Shown here: piece by piece, positions 9,865-18,573 of the stretch
Layout: every line of letters begins with the position of its first letter
Numbering within the stretch: the stretch's first letter is position 1
Source: Oceanicola sp. 22II-s10i
GTDB taxonomy: Bacteria > Pseudomonadota > Alphaproteobacteria > Rhodobacterales > Rhodobacteraceae
Direction of reading: 5' to 3'
Length of the DNA: 64,000 nucleotides
NCBI RefSeq assembly: GCF_002210105.1
Contig: NZ_AQQU01000002.1
Span: 124,001-188,000, forward strand
Notes under the pieces: model-generated
Database searches by the model: none
The model's input: the letters and a program-made list of their open reading frames with translations, nothing else
What the model was told of the DNA's origin: nothing
Position numbers and translations under genes: made by a program

Positions 9865-10743
9865 TCAGCCGCCGGTCGGGGGTGAAGGGGCCCGCGCCGC
9901 GCCCGGTTGTCTGCCCGCCGGTTCCGCCTCGGCCGCCTCTCCGGGTTTCCAGGGGGACAGGCGCGGGGCGGGGCGCGAGGCCGGGACGACCGAGGCCCCT
10001 GCGGGCGGCTGACCGGGCATGGCGGCATCCGGGGCGCGCGTGCCGGGGGCCGAGAAGTTCAGCACCATCATCTCGCGCTTGAGCTTGCGTATCATCGCGT
10101 CTTCGAACTCGCGGAAGTTCGCGGCCGTCTCGACGAAAGCCTCCGGCCCCCGGATCACGTAGGCCCGGAAATAGGCCGACAGTTCGGCCAATGACACGTG
10201 CCGCAGCTCGCCCGGATCCATCAGTTCGCCGCCGATGGCCAGCGCGTTGATCGTGACGCCCGGCGCGACGAAGACATCGCCGGGATGCGGTCCGGTGTTC
10301 GACTTGCCGTCGCCCGACACGTCGATCGCCTGACGCCAGCACGGCGGCGCGGACCCCAGCACCGCCTGGCCGTAGAACATCGCCGACCCGATCGCCGTCG
10401 ACGGTTCCGCCGGTCGCCGCGACGTCGCACGCAGACGGTCGGCCGCCGCCGCCAGTTCCGCGGGACCCGCGACCTCGACCCAGGGCACCAGCACCCGCTG
10501 TTCGGCGGGACCGGACCACTCGAAGATCGAGATCGCCACCGGGTTGCCGGGCGCGGCAAAGGCCGCCGCCGCCACCTCGGGATGGGTCAGCGCCGCCGCC
10601 AGCCCGTCAAGTTGCAGCCGGTATTCGACCCCGTCCACCGATCCCGACACATCCAGCGCCAGCACCAGCGCCAGCCTGCACTCCGCCGCCGCCGCACCCG
10701 ACAGACCGGCCCAGAGCGCCGAGGCCAGCGCCAGCCGCTTCAT
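9865..10743 (-). CDS. DUF1194 von Willebrand A-like secreted protein, copy with long Pro/Ala tail
   Basis: 292 residues: signal peptide (about 1-20, cut after AAAA), then a VWA-like DUF1194 domain with MIDAS-type motif DVSGSVD near residue 30 and IDVSGDGKSN near 140. Residues beyond about 235 form a Pro/Ala/Gly-rich tail absent from the neighbouring paralogue. DUF1194 proteins are exported and of unknown function; the VWA fold implies metal-dependent protein binding. Its start overlaps the stop of the second DUF1194 gene by 4 bp, so the two were probably produced by tandem duplication and are co-expressed behind gloA. Confidence 0.85.
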   Translation of the reverse strand: MKRLALASALWAGLSGAAAAECRLALVLALDVSGSVDGVEYRLQLDGLAAALTHPEVAAAAFAAPGNPVAISIFEWSGPAEQRVLVPWVEVAGPAELAAAADRLRATSRRPAEPSTAIGSAMFYGQAVLGSAPPCWRQAIDVSGDGKSNTGPHPGDVFVAPGVTINALAIGGELMDPGELRHVSLAELSAYFRAYVIRGPEAFVETAANFREFEDAMIRKLKREMMVLNFSAPGTRAPDAAMPGQPPAGASVVPASRPAPRLSPWKPGEAAEAEPAGRQPGAARAPSPPTGG

Positions 10744-11492
10744 CCCTGACCGTCCTCGGGCAGGGCATAGTCGCCGCCGACCATGACGTCGTTCAACTCG
10801 CGCCACAGCTTGCGGGTCATCGCGGCGGCGAAATCCTCGAACCCGCGTGCCGTTTCCACGAAGGCACCGGGCCCGCGCCGCACCTCGCGCCGGTAGAACG
10901 GCAGCACCTCGGAATCCGCGCCGAGGATCACCAGCCCGTTCACCGTCACGTCCTTCATCGGAAAGTTGCGATAGGCGAGATCCGGGCCGAACCCTTCGTT
11001 GTTCACCCCGTCGCCCGAGACGTCGATCACCTGCCGCTTGCAGGCGGGTCCGCGCTGCAACAGCATCGCGCCATATCCGAGCGCATAGCCGATGGCGGTC
11101 GGAAACCGCGAATGGCTGCGCTGCGCCTGCGCGATCACCGATACCGCGTGGTCGATGGCGGCGGGCGTGTCCAGCCGCGTCCATTCCAGCACGATTTCCT
11201 GCTGGTAGCGGCCCGACCATTCATAGACCGTCAGCTCCACATGGCCGCCGATCCCGTGCAGCAGCGCCGTGCGCACCTCGATCGAGTTCAGCGCCGTCGC
11301 CAGCCCCAGCTTCTGCAGGTCGTATTCCCGCTGGTCCACCGAAGACGAGACATCCAGCGCCAGAACCAGCGCCAGCCGGCACTCCGCACGCGCCCCCGCG
11401 GCGGTCGCCACCGCCGTCACTGCGGCGAGAGCGAGCGCCGCGAGGATGCGCGCGGCCTTTACCAATGTCCGGTGTTTTCCATGCTGGCCCAT
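10740..11492 (-). CDS. DUF1194 von Willebrand A-like secreted protein
   Basis: About 250 residues with an Ala-rich signal peptide ending at GARA, the MIDAS-like DVSSSVD and the IDVSGDGVNN motif. It is a paralogue of the next gene downstream, without the Pro-rich tail. The start is uncertain: ATG 11492 overlaps gloA by 34 bp, while TTG 11465 gives a shorter signal peptide and a 7-bp overlap. Neither has a strong ribosome site. Co-transcribed with gloA. Function unknown; a secreted or periplasmic interaction module is the best guess. Confidence 0.83.
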   Translation of the reverse strand: MGQHGKHRTLVKAARILAALALAAVTAVATAAGARAECRLALVLALDVSSSVDQREYDLQKLGLATALNSIEVRTALLHGIGGHVELTVYEWSGRYQQEIVLEWTRLDTPAAIDHAVSVIAQAQRSHSRFPTAIGYALGYGAMLLQRGPACKRQVIDVSGDGVNNEGFGPDLAYRNFPMKDVTVNGLVILGADSEVLPFYRREVRRGPGAFVETARGFEDFAAAMTRKLWRELNDVMVGGDYALPEDGQG

Positions 11493-11887
11493 GGCTCGGC
11501 CGGCTTCTGCGCCTCGCCCGCCTGCAGCAGTTCGACCGAGATGTTGTCGGGCGAGCGGACGAAGGCCATCCGCCCGTCGCGCGGCGGCCGGTTGATGGTC
11601 ACGCCGTTCTTCTGCAGGTGGTCGCACATCGCGTAAATGTCATCGACCGAATAGGCCAGATGCCCGAAATGACGGCTGTCCGAGGGCAGCCCCTCGTCCC
11701 CGTCCCAGTTGTAGGTCAGTTCGACCGGGCACTCTTCCTGTCCCGGCGGGGCCATGAAGATCAGCGAGAAGCGGCCCTGTTCGCTGTCGATGCGCCGCGT
11801 CTCCTTCAGGCCGAGAAGTTCATAGAACGCCATGCTCTTTTCCAGATCCTTCACGCGGACCATGGTGTGCAGGTAACGTATTGTCAT
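11459..11887 (-). CDS. gloA: lactoylglutathione lyase (glyoxalase I)
   Basis: 142 residues, VOC fold. GloA converts the hemithioacetal of methylglyoxal and glutathione into S-lactoylglutathione in the cytoplasm. The four metal ligands are in place: H7 (YLHTMVRVKDLEKSM), E56 (PVELTYNW), H76 (FGHLAY) and E119 (SVELLQ). Length and the WDGDEG turn fit the Ni/Co-type family. It is the first gene of a minus-strand operon followed by two DUF1194 genes. Confidence 0.93.
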   Translation of the reverse strand: MTIRYLHTMVRVKDLEKSMAFYELLGLKETRRIDSEQGRFSLIFMAPPGQEECPVELTYNWDGDEGLPSDSRHFGHLAYSVDDIYAMCDHLQKNGVTINRPPRDGRMAFVRSPDNISVELLQAGEAQKPAEPWASMENTGHW

Positions 11888-11962
11888 TCGGGTACCTCCG
11901 TTCAGACCGAGGATAGCGAACGCGGGACGTCTGTCGAGGGGCCGCTGTCGAAAGCGGAACGA

Positions 11963-13333
11963 TCAGAAGGCCGAGCGGAAGCCGAGCTGAACGCCAAGGC
12001 GGTCGATGTCGAACAGCCCGACCGAGCTGTCCTGACGGCTGGCCCGCACCGTGACGGTCGGGTTGAACCCGTAGTAGTCGACCTGCGGAAAGGCGACGTC
12101 GACATAGCCCGACACCTCAGTGTCCTCGCGTCCCTGGCCGGGGGCAAAGCTCGACACCGGGTAGTCGCGCAGCCGCCAGTCGATCCCGGCGCGCAGTTCG
12201 GTGCCCAGAACCGGGCGGCCGTGCACGTAGTCGAGGCCCAGCTTGATCTGGCGATAGTCCGCAACGTCGATGGAGGAACTGCTGTCCATCGCGCCGATGC
12301 TCAGTTGCACCAGCCCCGTCTGCACCTGCTGGCTGAAACTGGCCGTCACCTCGATCGCCGTCGCATGCGGGGCCCGCGGCCCGCCGGTGCGCTCCGCCGA
12401 AAGGCCCACCGTCATGCTCCGGGCAGGGTCCAGCCGATAGCGCAGGCCGGTCGTCCCACGCACGAAGTCGCCGTAGTGGCTGCCGCCCAGCCAATGACGT
12501 CCGGCCCGTGCGCCAAGGCTCACCTCGGACCGGCCGTTCTCCAGCAGGAACCGGTGATCCAGCCCCAGCGACAGGGTGGTGGTGGCGAAATCGCTGCCCT
12601 TGCTGCCGGGCGCCTTGGCCTTGGCCGCGTCAGACAGCACGTAGGTCTGGTGCCAGCCGGCGATGACGAAATCGGTCGCGCGTGTCCGCGTCTCGGCCAT
12701 CCGGTAGCGCAACGTGCCGCCGCCCGCGATTTCCAGCCCCGACAGAGCCTGCGTGGCGCCGGGCAGGGCCAACTGGAAGGGCAGGCCGTAGAGCTGCGCG
12801 CTGTCATGGACCGAGCCGTTGTTCACGTTCGATTTCGGCGCGACGGAGAACGCCAGTCGGGTCGACCAGCGATTGCGGCTGCGGACGTAGCGGTAATCGC
12901 GTTCCGCCTGCGCCCGTGCGGCCTCGTCCGGCGCATTCTCGGCGGCCCGGCGCAGCCAGACCTGAGCCAGCGTCCGGTGCCCGTCCGTCGACCACGCCTG
13001 CGCCATCGCCAGCGAGGCCGCGTGCACCAGCGCACGGTCCCCGTCCGCCAGCGCCAGAACCCGACGTGCCGCGTCGCGCGCGCCGCCCGTGTCCCCGGAG
13101 TCCCTGAGCGCCCGAGAGCGGATCAGCAGCGCCTGCACATCGTCCGGATCGCGCCCCAGCAGCGCCTGCGTCATCCCGAGCGCGGTCTCCGTCCGGCCGC
13201 TCTGGACCATCGCCGCCGCCGCCGCGCGCATCTCGTCCGGCGTCAGTTCCTGACCCGCCGCATGCAGAGGCCCCGCCGCAAGGGGCAGGGCCGTCAGCCA
13301 GAAGGCCGTGCAGATGCGCCTGAGCGCCTGCAT
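11963..13333 (-). CDS. Slam-like outer-membrane protein (TPR domain + DUF560 beta-barrel)
   Basis: 456 residues: signal peptide (about 1-26), an alpha-helical tetratricopeptide-like region (about 30-150, with GRDPDDVQALLIRSRALRDS repeats), then a C-terminal domain of alternating hydrophobic strands ending in Phe (about 155-456, terminal GFRSAF), i.e. a 14-stranded-type DUF560 barrel. This is the architecture of Slam (surface lipoprotein assembly modulator) of Neisseria, which moves lipoproteins to the cell surface. The gene starts 4 bp after the stop of a TbpB-like lipoprotein, its probable substrate, mirroring known Slam-substrate pairs. Confidence 0.78.
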   Translation of the reverse strand: MQALRRICTAFWLTALPLAAGPLHAAGQELTPDEMRAAAAAMVQSGRTETALGMTQALLGRDPDDVQALLIRSRALRDSGDTGGARDAARRVLALADGDRALVHAASLAMAQAWSTDGHRTLAQVWLRRAAENAPDEAARAQAERDYRYVRSRNRWSTRLAFSVAPKSNVNNGSVHDSAQLYGLPFQLALPGATQALSGLEIAGGGTLRYRMAETRTRATDFVIAGWHQTYVLSDAAKAKAPGSKGSDFATTTLSLGLDHRFLLENGRSEVSLGARAGRHWLGGSHYGDFVRGTTGLRYRLDPARSMTVGLSAERTGGPRAPHATAIEVTASFSQQVQTGLVQLSIGAMDSSSSIDVADYRQIKLGLDYVHGRPVLGTELRAGIDWRLRDYPVSSFAPGQGREDTEVSGYVDVAFPQVDYYGFNPTVTVRASRQDSSVGLFDIDRLGVQLGFRSAF

Positions 13334-13337
13334 CGCG

Positions 13338-14408
13338 TCAGTTCCGGTAAAGGATGAAGCCGCCGGTTTCCTGCACGAAGGTGCCTTCGACGCGCGGGTC
13401 CGCGGATTCGACCACCAGCACGCCCACCACTTCCTGCGCGGAGCCCGCACCGCTCAGGATCGCGTAGTAGTTCCCGGAATCGAGCGCCGTCACCGTGCCG
13501 TTCGAATTGTTGATCTGCGATCCGATCGTATTGGTGAACTCGCCATTCGTGTCGCCCGTATCCGCCGAGGTGGTCGAGACCATGTTCGGCAGCCGCGTGC
13601 CGCCACCCGTGTTGGTGATCGTCGTGGTCGCGTCCAGGGCTTCGAGCGCGGTCAGGTAGGTCCCGGTCACGTCGTTGCCGTTGGAATCGAACAGCCGCCG
13701 GTTGCGGACATAGAGCACCGCCCCCGCCTGGCCGTCGTTGAAATCCTCGAAGTCGATCGTCATCGAAGCGTCGCCCTGGACGTATTCGATCCCGCCGCGG
13801 CCCTGGAACACCCGCAGGCCGGCATAGGCGCCGGAGTAGCTCGCCGTGCAGTCGCCGGTACAGGTCGGCACCACCAGCGCCGTGGAGTTGCCGGCGTTGT
13901 CCTGCGCGTTGCGCTGATAGATGAACCCGCCAAAGCCATAGCCCGCGTAATCGCCCGACCGCACGATGGCGAACTGGCTGCCACCCGAGGTGCTCTTGCC
14001 GTAGATCGCGCGGTAGTCGAAGTTGTTCTCGACGTTGCCCGTGGTCGGATCCGTGTAGGTCGCGTCGCTTTCGTAGAGCTGGTAGGCCCCGCCGCCCAGC
14101 GTCGAGACGCGGGCGCTGCGTGCGTAGGTGTTGTCGCCGTCGAAGGGCAGGTTGTCGACATAGAACGTGTCCGACGCGCTGCGGTATTCGAACCCGGTCG
14201 CCGATCCCGCGCCGCCGCCGCCCGTGCTGTCCTCGTACCGCTGGATCGCGCCCGAGGCCGACGGGTTCGTCGTGCCCGGTAGCAGACCATCGCGCGATGT
14301 AGAAGGCGTCTCGGTGCCCGTGTCGTCCACGTCGAAGGGATTGGTGCCGTTGCCGCAGGCGGCCAGCGAAAGGGCCACGAGGGCCGGAAATAGTGCGCGA
14401 TAGCTCAT
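13338..14408 (-). CDS. TbpB-like surface lipoprotein, probable Slam substrate
   Basis: 356 residues. The N-terminus is a lipoprotein signal with lipobox LAAC; C18 is the lipidated cysteine. After a low-complexity Gly/Ser/Thr linker the protein is beta-rich, with a FGGFIYQRN segment near 165, a [12 protein letters not shown] pair of cysteines near 190, and a C-terminal barrel-like half (about 230-356) resembling the transferrin-binding-protein/factor-H-binding lipoprotein fold. The start ATG 14408 gives a clean signal peptide. The Slam-like gene follows at 4 bp. The ligand (iron carrier, haem or other) cannot be deduced. Confidence 0.75.
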   Translation of the reverse strand: MSYRALFPALVALSLAACGNGTNPFDVDDTGTETPSTSRDGLLPGTTNPSASGAIQRYEDSTGGGGAGSATGFEYRSASDTFYVDNLPFDGDNTYARSARVSTLGGGAYQLYESDATYTDPTTGNVENNFDYRAIYGKSTSGGSQFAIVRSGDYAGYGFGGFIYQRNAQDNAGNSTALVVPTCTGDCTASYSGAYAGLRVFQGRGGIEYVQGDASMTIDFEDFNDGQAGAVLYVRNRRLFDSNGNDVTGTYLTALEALDATTTITNTGGGTRLPNMVSTTSADTGDTNGEFTNTIGSQINNSNGTVTALDSGNYYAILSGAGSAQEVVGVLVVESADPRVEGTFVQETGGFILYRN

Positions 14409-14625
14409 GTCTCTGCCCCATGCCATCATGGTCGCGACTTCTTGCGGCCGCGGGTTTTGCGGCAGAATTCCGCTGCGCTGCCTCAAAGTCAATTCCGCCG
14501 CACCCCGACCGCTGCAAATGCGCGTTCATAGCGGCAGAAATGTCCCTACCCGATATAGCAGTTTGCGCGGCGGACCCCACAAGATAAGGTGTCCCCCTGA
14601 GCAGACACAGACCCGAGGATTCGCC

Positions 14626-15531
14626 ATGCCCCTCTCGCCCGAGGCCCGTTCCGAAATCGAAGACCTGCGCGCCGATCCGCAGCCCACTCTGCGCGCCGTG
14701 GCGCCGGGGATGGAGAAGCACCTCTACACCGCAATTCCCGTTCTGGATCATGGCTTTGTGCGGGTCATTGACTACATGGGCGACGACGCGGCGATCTGCC
14801 AGGCGGCCCGCGTCTCCTATGGCCGCGGCACCAAGTCGGTGCAGAACGACGAGGGTCTGATCCGCTACCTGATGCGGCACTGGCACTCGACCCCGTTCGA
14901 GATGTGCGAGGTCAAGCTGCACGTCAAGCTGCCGGTCTTCGTCGCCCGCCAGTGGATCCGCCACCGCACCGCCAACGTCAACGAATACTCCGCCCGCTAC
15001 TCGATCCTCGACCGCGAGTTCTACATCCCGCACGAGGACGCGCTGAACGCCCAGTCCGTCGTCAACAACCAGGGCCGGGGCGAATTGCTGACCGGCGAGG
15101 AGGCCGCCCGTGTCCTGGACTGGCTCAAGACGGATTCGATGCGCGCCTACGACCATTACGAGGCGATGATCTCGCAGGAAGGGCAGCAGGGTCTGGCGCG
15201 TGAACTGGCGCGGATGAACCTGCCCGCGAACATCTACACGCAATGGTACTGGAAGGTGGACCTGCACAACCTGTTCCATTTCCTGCGGCTTCGCGCGGAT
15301 GCGCATGCGCAATACGAGATCCGGGTCTACGCCGACGCGATCTGCCAGGTCGTGGCCGACTGGGTGCCCTACGCCTACCGCGCCTTCGAGGATTACCGGC
15401 TGGGGGCCGTCACGATGTCGGCGCAGATGATGGACTGCGTGCGGCGGATGCTGAAAGGGGAGGCGGTGACGGAGGAGAATTGTGGTATGAGCAAGCGGGA
15501 ATGGCGGGAGTTGATGGGGAGTTTGGGGTGA
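14626..15531 (+). CDS. thyX: FAD-dependent thymidylate synthase ThyX
   Basis: 301 residues. ThyX methylates dUMP to dTMP with methylene-tetrahydrofolate, using FAD and NADPH, and replaces ThyA in many alphaproteobacteria. The diagnostic RHR(X7)S motif is R112-H113-R114 ... S122 ([11 protein letters not shown]). An N-terminal extension of about 30 residues is usual in Rhodobacterales. The start at 14626 fits this homology; an open frame upstream of it is only the antisense of the lipoprotein start. The DUF4238 gene begins at the base after its stop. Confidence 0.95.
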   Translation: MPLSPEARSEIEDLRADPQPTLRAVAPGMEKHLYTAIPVLDHGFVRVIDYMGDDAAICQAARVSYGRGTKSVQNDEGLIRYLMRHWHSTPFEMCEVKLHVKLPVFVARQWIRHRTANVNEYSARYSILDREFYIPHEDALNAQSVVNNQGRGELLTGEEAARVLDWLKTDSMRAYDHYEAMISQEGQQGLARELARMNLPANIYTQWYWKVDLHNLFHFLRLRADAHAQYEIRVYADAICQVVADWVPYAYRAFEDYRLGAVTMSAQMMDCVRRMLKGEAVTEENCGMSKREWRELMGSLG

Positions 15532-16365
15532 GTGGCGCGATCAAAGAGACATCACTACGTTCCTCAAGTTCTGTCTCGACGCTTCCTAGATGTACATGGC
15601 AAGCTTTGGTACTCCGAACGGATTGATCAGGCTGCCTTTTCCAAGCCGGCCAAACGCACTCCGCAGGGCATGTTCTGGGAGCGAAACTATAACACCACAG
15701 TCATAGATGGACTGCCCAGCGACCAGATCGAGCGCGACTTCTGGGCTCCTGTAGATAGTGAACTTGGCGAGTTCCTCACGGAAATTGAGGAAATATTTGA
15801 AGCGGGACGGACGCCGTCTTTAGGAGGGGCAAGCTTAGCTGGATTTAAAGAGCTGGTCGCAGCATTTTTGAAGCGATCTATAGATATTGGTGGACGTTAT
15901 TCTCCAACTGATATCGGCAATGAGCTTCGTGATAGGATCTTAGGTGATGCGCGAGCAGTTTCAGTTTTGGATGCCTATTCGCCACAGGAGTTTGAGCGCT
16001 TTGGAAGGCACATCAGAGCGGTGGCTATCGCCCATAGGTCTGAGCGAATACTCAATACACTGAGAAGCTACGAGTTGAGATGGGCGCTCGCTGGGGCCAA
16101 AGATTCATTTGTCTTGGGGAGCCGGATGGTGCTGATCTCGGGTGGGGCATTGAATGCAATGTCGGGTGGCTCCGACATCATTTTTCCTCTTTCCCCTAAA
16201 AAGGCTGCGGTATTGACGCCGCGTTTTGTTGGCGTACCGTTGCGCATGGAATATTCGCGAGGCATGGTTAAAAATGTGAACTCGGAAATGCGAAAACAAA
16301 GTAAAGCACTTGCTTCACATTCCAGAGAGCTGCTTCGATCCGTAATCAGGGGCCGATCATCATAG
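15532..16365 (+). CDS. DUF4238 domain protein, AT-rich and probably acquired
   Basis: 277 residues starting with GTG directly after the thyX stop. The N-terminus SKRHHYVPQVLSRRF is the hallmark of DUF4238, a family of unknown function; some members occur near mobile or defence genes. GC of the opening part of the gene is near 47%, against well above 60% for its neighbours, and codon use differs accordingly (many AGA, TTA, ATA). The following 290 bp are also AT-rich. This points to horizontal transfer with loss of any mobile machinery. No signal peptide or membrane segment. Function unknown. Confidence 0.78.
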   Translation: MARSKRHHYVPQVLSRRFLDVHGKLWYSERIDQAAFSKPAKRTPQGMFWERNYNTTVIDGLPSDQIERDFWAPVDSELGEFLTEIEEIFEAGRTPSLGGASLAGFKELVAAFLKRSIDIGGRYSPTDIGNELRDRILGDARAVSVLDAYSPQEFERFGRHIRAVAIAHRSERILNTLRSYELRWALAGAKDSFVLGSRMVLISGGALNAMSGGSDIIFPLSPKKAAVLTPRFVGVPLRMEYSRGMVKNVNSEMRKQSKALASHSRELLRSVIRGRSS

Positions 16366-16657
16366 TGTAAGAATAACTATTTATTTCCATCCGTTGATAA
16401 TTTGTTTCTATTAATCTTCAGGGGTTGGTCGAATTAAATTTCAGGCCCAGCATGCATAGAATGCATTTTCGCCGCAACATGCTATGGTCCATCGCACCGC
16501 TCAGTGTCCTTTACCCCGCACTTTGGATGCGTGGCAAACAAATACCCTGGGCTACTGCACGCTGTGGCAGGTCCAAGAGTGGCCATCGGTAACCTCACCC
16601 CTGATCCAACCCCCACCCCCGCCCGTATACCCTCCGTAACGATCACCCGGAGCCGCC
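16366..16657. other. AT-rich intergenic stretch behind the DUF4238 gene
   Basis: No gene is visible. The first half is the most AT-rich DNA of the window and probably belongs to the same imported segment as the DUF4238 gene. At 16452-16466 two ATGCAT hexamers are separated by AGA, forming a 6-bp stem followed by TTTTC, a weak candidate terminator for the DUF4238 gene. Composition returns to normal before the DUF2177 start. Confidence 0.5.
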
Positions 16658-17056
16658 ATGCAACTCGTCGTCCTCTACCTCTCCACGGCCATCGTCTTTC
16701 TCGGGCTCGACGCCCTGATGCTGCGCAACGTGATCAAGCCGGTTTTCGAGGAACACATCGGCTCCAGCCTGGCCGAAAGCCTGCGGATCGGGCCGGCGGC
16801 GGTGTTCTACCTGTTCTACGTGGGCGGCGTCTGCTGGTTCGTCTCGCTCCCCGCCCTGCGCGACGGGAACCCCGGCCACGCCTTCCTCAACGGCGCCATC
16901 CTCGGCGCTCTGGCCTACGGGACCTACGAATTCACCAACTACGCCACCCTGCGCGACTGGACCCTGCGCATGGTCGCGCTCGACCTGACGTGGGGCACCA
17001 TCCTGACCGGCCTTTCGGCCTGGGCGGGTGTCATGATTGCCGCACGGTTCACCTGA
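16658..17056 (+). CDS. DUF2177 family membrane protein
   Basis: 132 residues, four hydrophobic segments (about 5-23, 48-66, 75-93, 105-128). The pattern LGLDALMLRNVIKPVF ... AYGTYEFTNYATLRDWTL is that of DUF2177, small inner-membrane proteins of unknown function. Stand-alone gene with a strong Shine-Dalgarno-like CCGGAG before its ATG. Confidence 0.85.
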   Translation: MQLVVLYLSTAIVFLGLDALMLRNVIKPVFEEHIGSSLAESLRIGPAAVFYLFYVGGVCWFVSLPALRDGNPGHAFLNGAILGALAYGTYEFTNYATLRDWTLRMVALDLTWGTILTGLSAWAGVMIAARFT

Positions 17057-17164
17057 AAACGCTCTGTTTCCCGAACGTCACTTGATCCGTTGAATCAACG
17101 ACTTACCCTGCGGCGTGCATTCTGCCGTCCGCTGGGGGCGGCTTTCGCATTCGGGGGTTCCACA

Positions 17165-17458
17165 ATGAAATTCGCAGTTCTCGCAGGCCTGACCGGCCTC
17201 GCCCTGTCCGCCGCGCCCGCCATGGCGCAGGACGTCATGCCCGCCTATCCCTATGCCGGCGCCAACTACTGCCCCGCGGGCCTGCAGCCCATCGTCATCG
17301 GCGGGGTGATCTGCTGCGGCGTGCCGAACCAGACCGTGTCCTACGAGTACATGAAGCAGCACCCGGTCCAGACCCGGCGCAGCTACGCCCGCCCGCACTG
17401 GGACGGGTCGAAATCGCCCGAGGGCTACTGGGACGGCTCCAAATCCACGCGCGGCTGA
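17165..17458 (+). CDS. small secreted protein with tandem WDGSKS tail
   Basis: 97 residues: clear Sec signal peptide cut after AMAQ (about residue 22), then a mature part with three cysteines (YCPAG, ICCG) that may form a disulfide. The C-terminus holds two near-copies of a WDGSKS hexapeptide, HWDGSKSPEGYWDGSKS, about 12 residues apart. I do not recognise the family. The gene is isolated and probably periplasmic or exported. Confidence 0.68.
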   Translation: MKFAVLAGLTGLALSAAPAMAQDVMPAYPYAGANYCPAGLQPIVIGGVICCGVPNQTVSYEYMKQHPVQTRRSYARPHWDGSKSPEGYWDGSKSTRG

Positions 17459-17535
17459 TCCGGTGACGGAAGCCGTTCCGCTTCTGTCATCTATCTGTTA
17501 CATTGCCTGTCAGAGGTTCAACACCCGCGACAGGC

Positions 17536-17823
17536 ATGATGCGCAAGGTTCTGATTTCCCTGCTGTTCCTGGCCACGCCCGCCACGGCGGCCTCGCCCGT
17601 GGCCGAAATCCTCTGCGACGCCAGCGACCGGATGCAGGCGCGGCTGACCCGCACGATGGGGGTCGAGCGGCAGGCCATGGGGATCCAGGGGCCAGAGCAG
17701 GTGATGGAGCTCTGGACCCGGCAGGACGGCAGCTGGACGCTGGTCGTGACCTACGCCAGCGGGACATCCTGCATCGTCGCCATGGGCGAGGACTGGCAGG
17801 CGTTCGGCCGGGACCCGGCCTGA
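17536..17823 (+). CDS. small secreted hypothetical protein
   Basis: 95 residues from the ATG at 17536 (a second ATG follows at 17539). A signal peptide covers about 1-18 (LISLLFLATPATA). The mature part of some 75 residues has two cysteines (ILCDAS, GTSCIV), probably disulfide-bonded, and a beta-rich end (GSWTLVVTYASGTSCIVAMG). Family not recognised. Confidence 0.62.
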   Translation: MMRKVLISLLFLATPATAASPVAEILCDASDRMQARLTRTMGVERQAMGIQGPEQVMELWTRQDGSWTLVVTYASGTSCIVAMGEDWQAFGRDPA

Positions 17824-17850
17824 TCGCCTTGTGTGGTGCGGGCGACTGCG

Positions 17851-18057
17851 TCAGAGCAGCTTGAGATCGCCCGCCATCTTGCGGCCGTCGCGCCCGTCGA
17901 GCAGCTCGTATCCGACCTTCTGATTGTCCGCGAGCCCGGTGAGGCCCGACCGTTCTACGGCGGAAATATGAACGAAAACATCTTTGCCGCCTTCTTCGGG
18001 TTCAATGAACCCGTAGCCTTTGGTGGTATTGAACCATTTCACGGTGCCGGTTGGCAT
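17851..18057 (-). CDS. cold-shock domain protein (CspA family)
   Basis: 68 residues, a single cold-shock domain. It binds single-stranded RNA/DNA and acts as an RNA chaperone. RNP1 is KGYGFIEP (about 14-21) and RNP2 DVFVHIS (about 27-33). The start MPTGTVKWFN is standard and is preceded by AAGGAGATGA. The 5' leader contains a small GC hairpin (18083-18096), but no obvious long thermosensor leader. Confidence 0.93.
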   Translation of the reverse strand: MPTGTVKWFNTTKGYGFIEPEEGGKDVFVHISAVERSGLTGLADNQKVGYELLDGRDGRKMAGDLKLL

Positions 18058-18229
18058 GCCGTCATCTCCTTCCTGTCTCCTTCCCCCTGTCGGGGGCGCT
18101 TCGCAGAGGCCGTAATGCGCATCCACGATGCCTCGAAAGGATTGCAGCACTCATGTAAAAAGCAAGCGAAAGGGCCGGCCGCGGGAATGGCTGCCTAGTA
18201 TTTCATCCGAACCATCTGAGGAGGGCCGA

Positions 18230-18544
18230 ATGGTCATCTACGGGATCAAGACCTGCGATACCTGCCGGAAGGCACTGAAATCCCTGCCGAATGCGCGGCT
18301 GCACGATGTGCGGGCCGATGGTTTCCCCGGCGATCTGTTGTCCCGTGCTGCCCGTGAATTCGGCAAGGATCTGCTCAACACCCGCTCTACCACCTGGCGC
18401 GACTTGTCCGAGTCAGAGCGCGAGGGAGCGATGCTGGACCTGATCGCGGCGCACCCGACTTTGATGAAGCGTCCCCTTATCGAAACGGGTGATCGTCTCT
18501 ATCTGGGATGGACCAAGGCCACGCAGGACGCGCTCGGCGTCTAG
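18230..18544 (+). CDS. ArsC/Spx-family thioredoxin-fold protein (YffB-like)
   Basis: 104 residues. YGIKTCDTCRKAL carries the CxxC pair C9/C12, and LMKRPLI near residue 80 is the conserved loop of the ArsC/Spx/YffB family. True arsenate reductases normally have a single active cysteine; the CxxC and the lack of nearby ars genes fit the YffB-like redox group better. Cytoplasmic. The start follows a GGAGG-like ribosome site at 18218. Confidence 0.82.
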   Translation: MVIYGIKTCDTCRKALKSLPNARLHDVRADGFPGDLLSRAAREFGKDLLNTRSTTWRDLSESEREGAMLDLIAAHPTLMKRPLIETGDRLYLGWTKATQDALGV

Positions 18545-18573
18545 GGTGTGGCGGCAGTGAAGAGGACGGGCGA

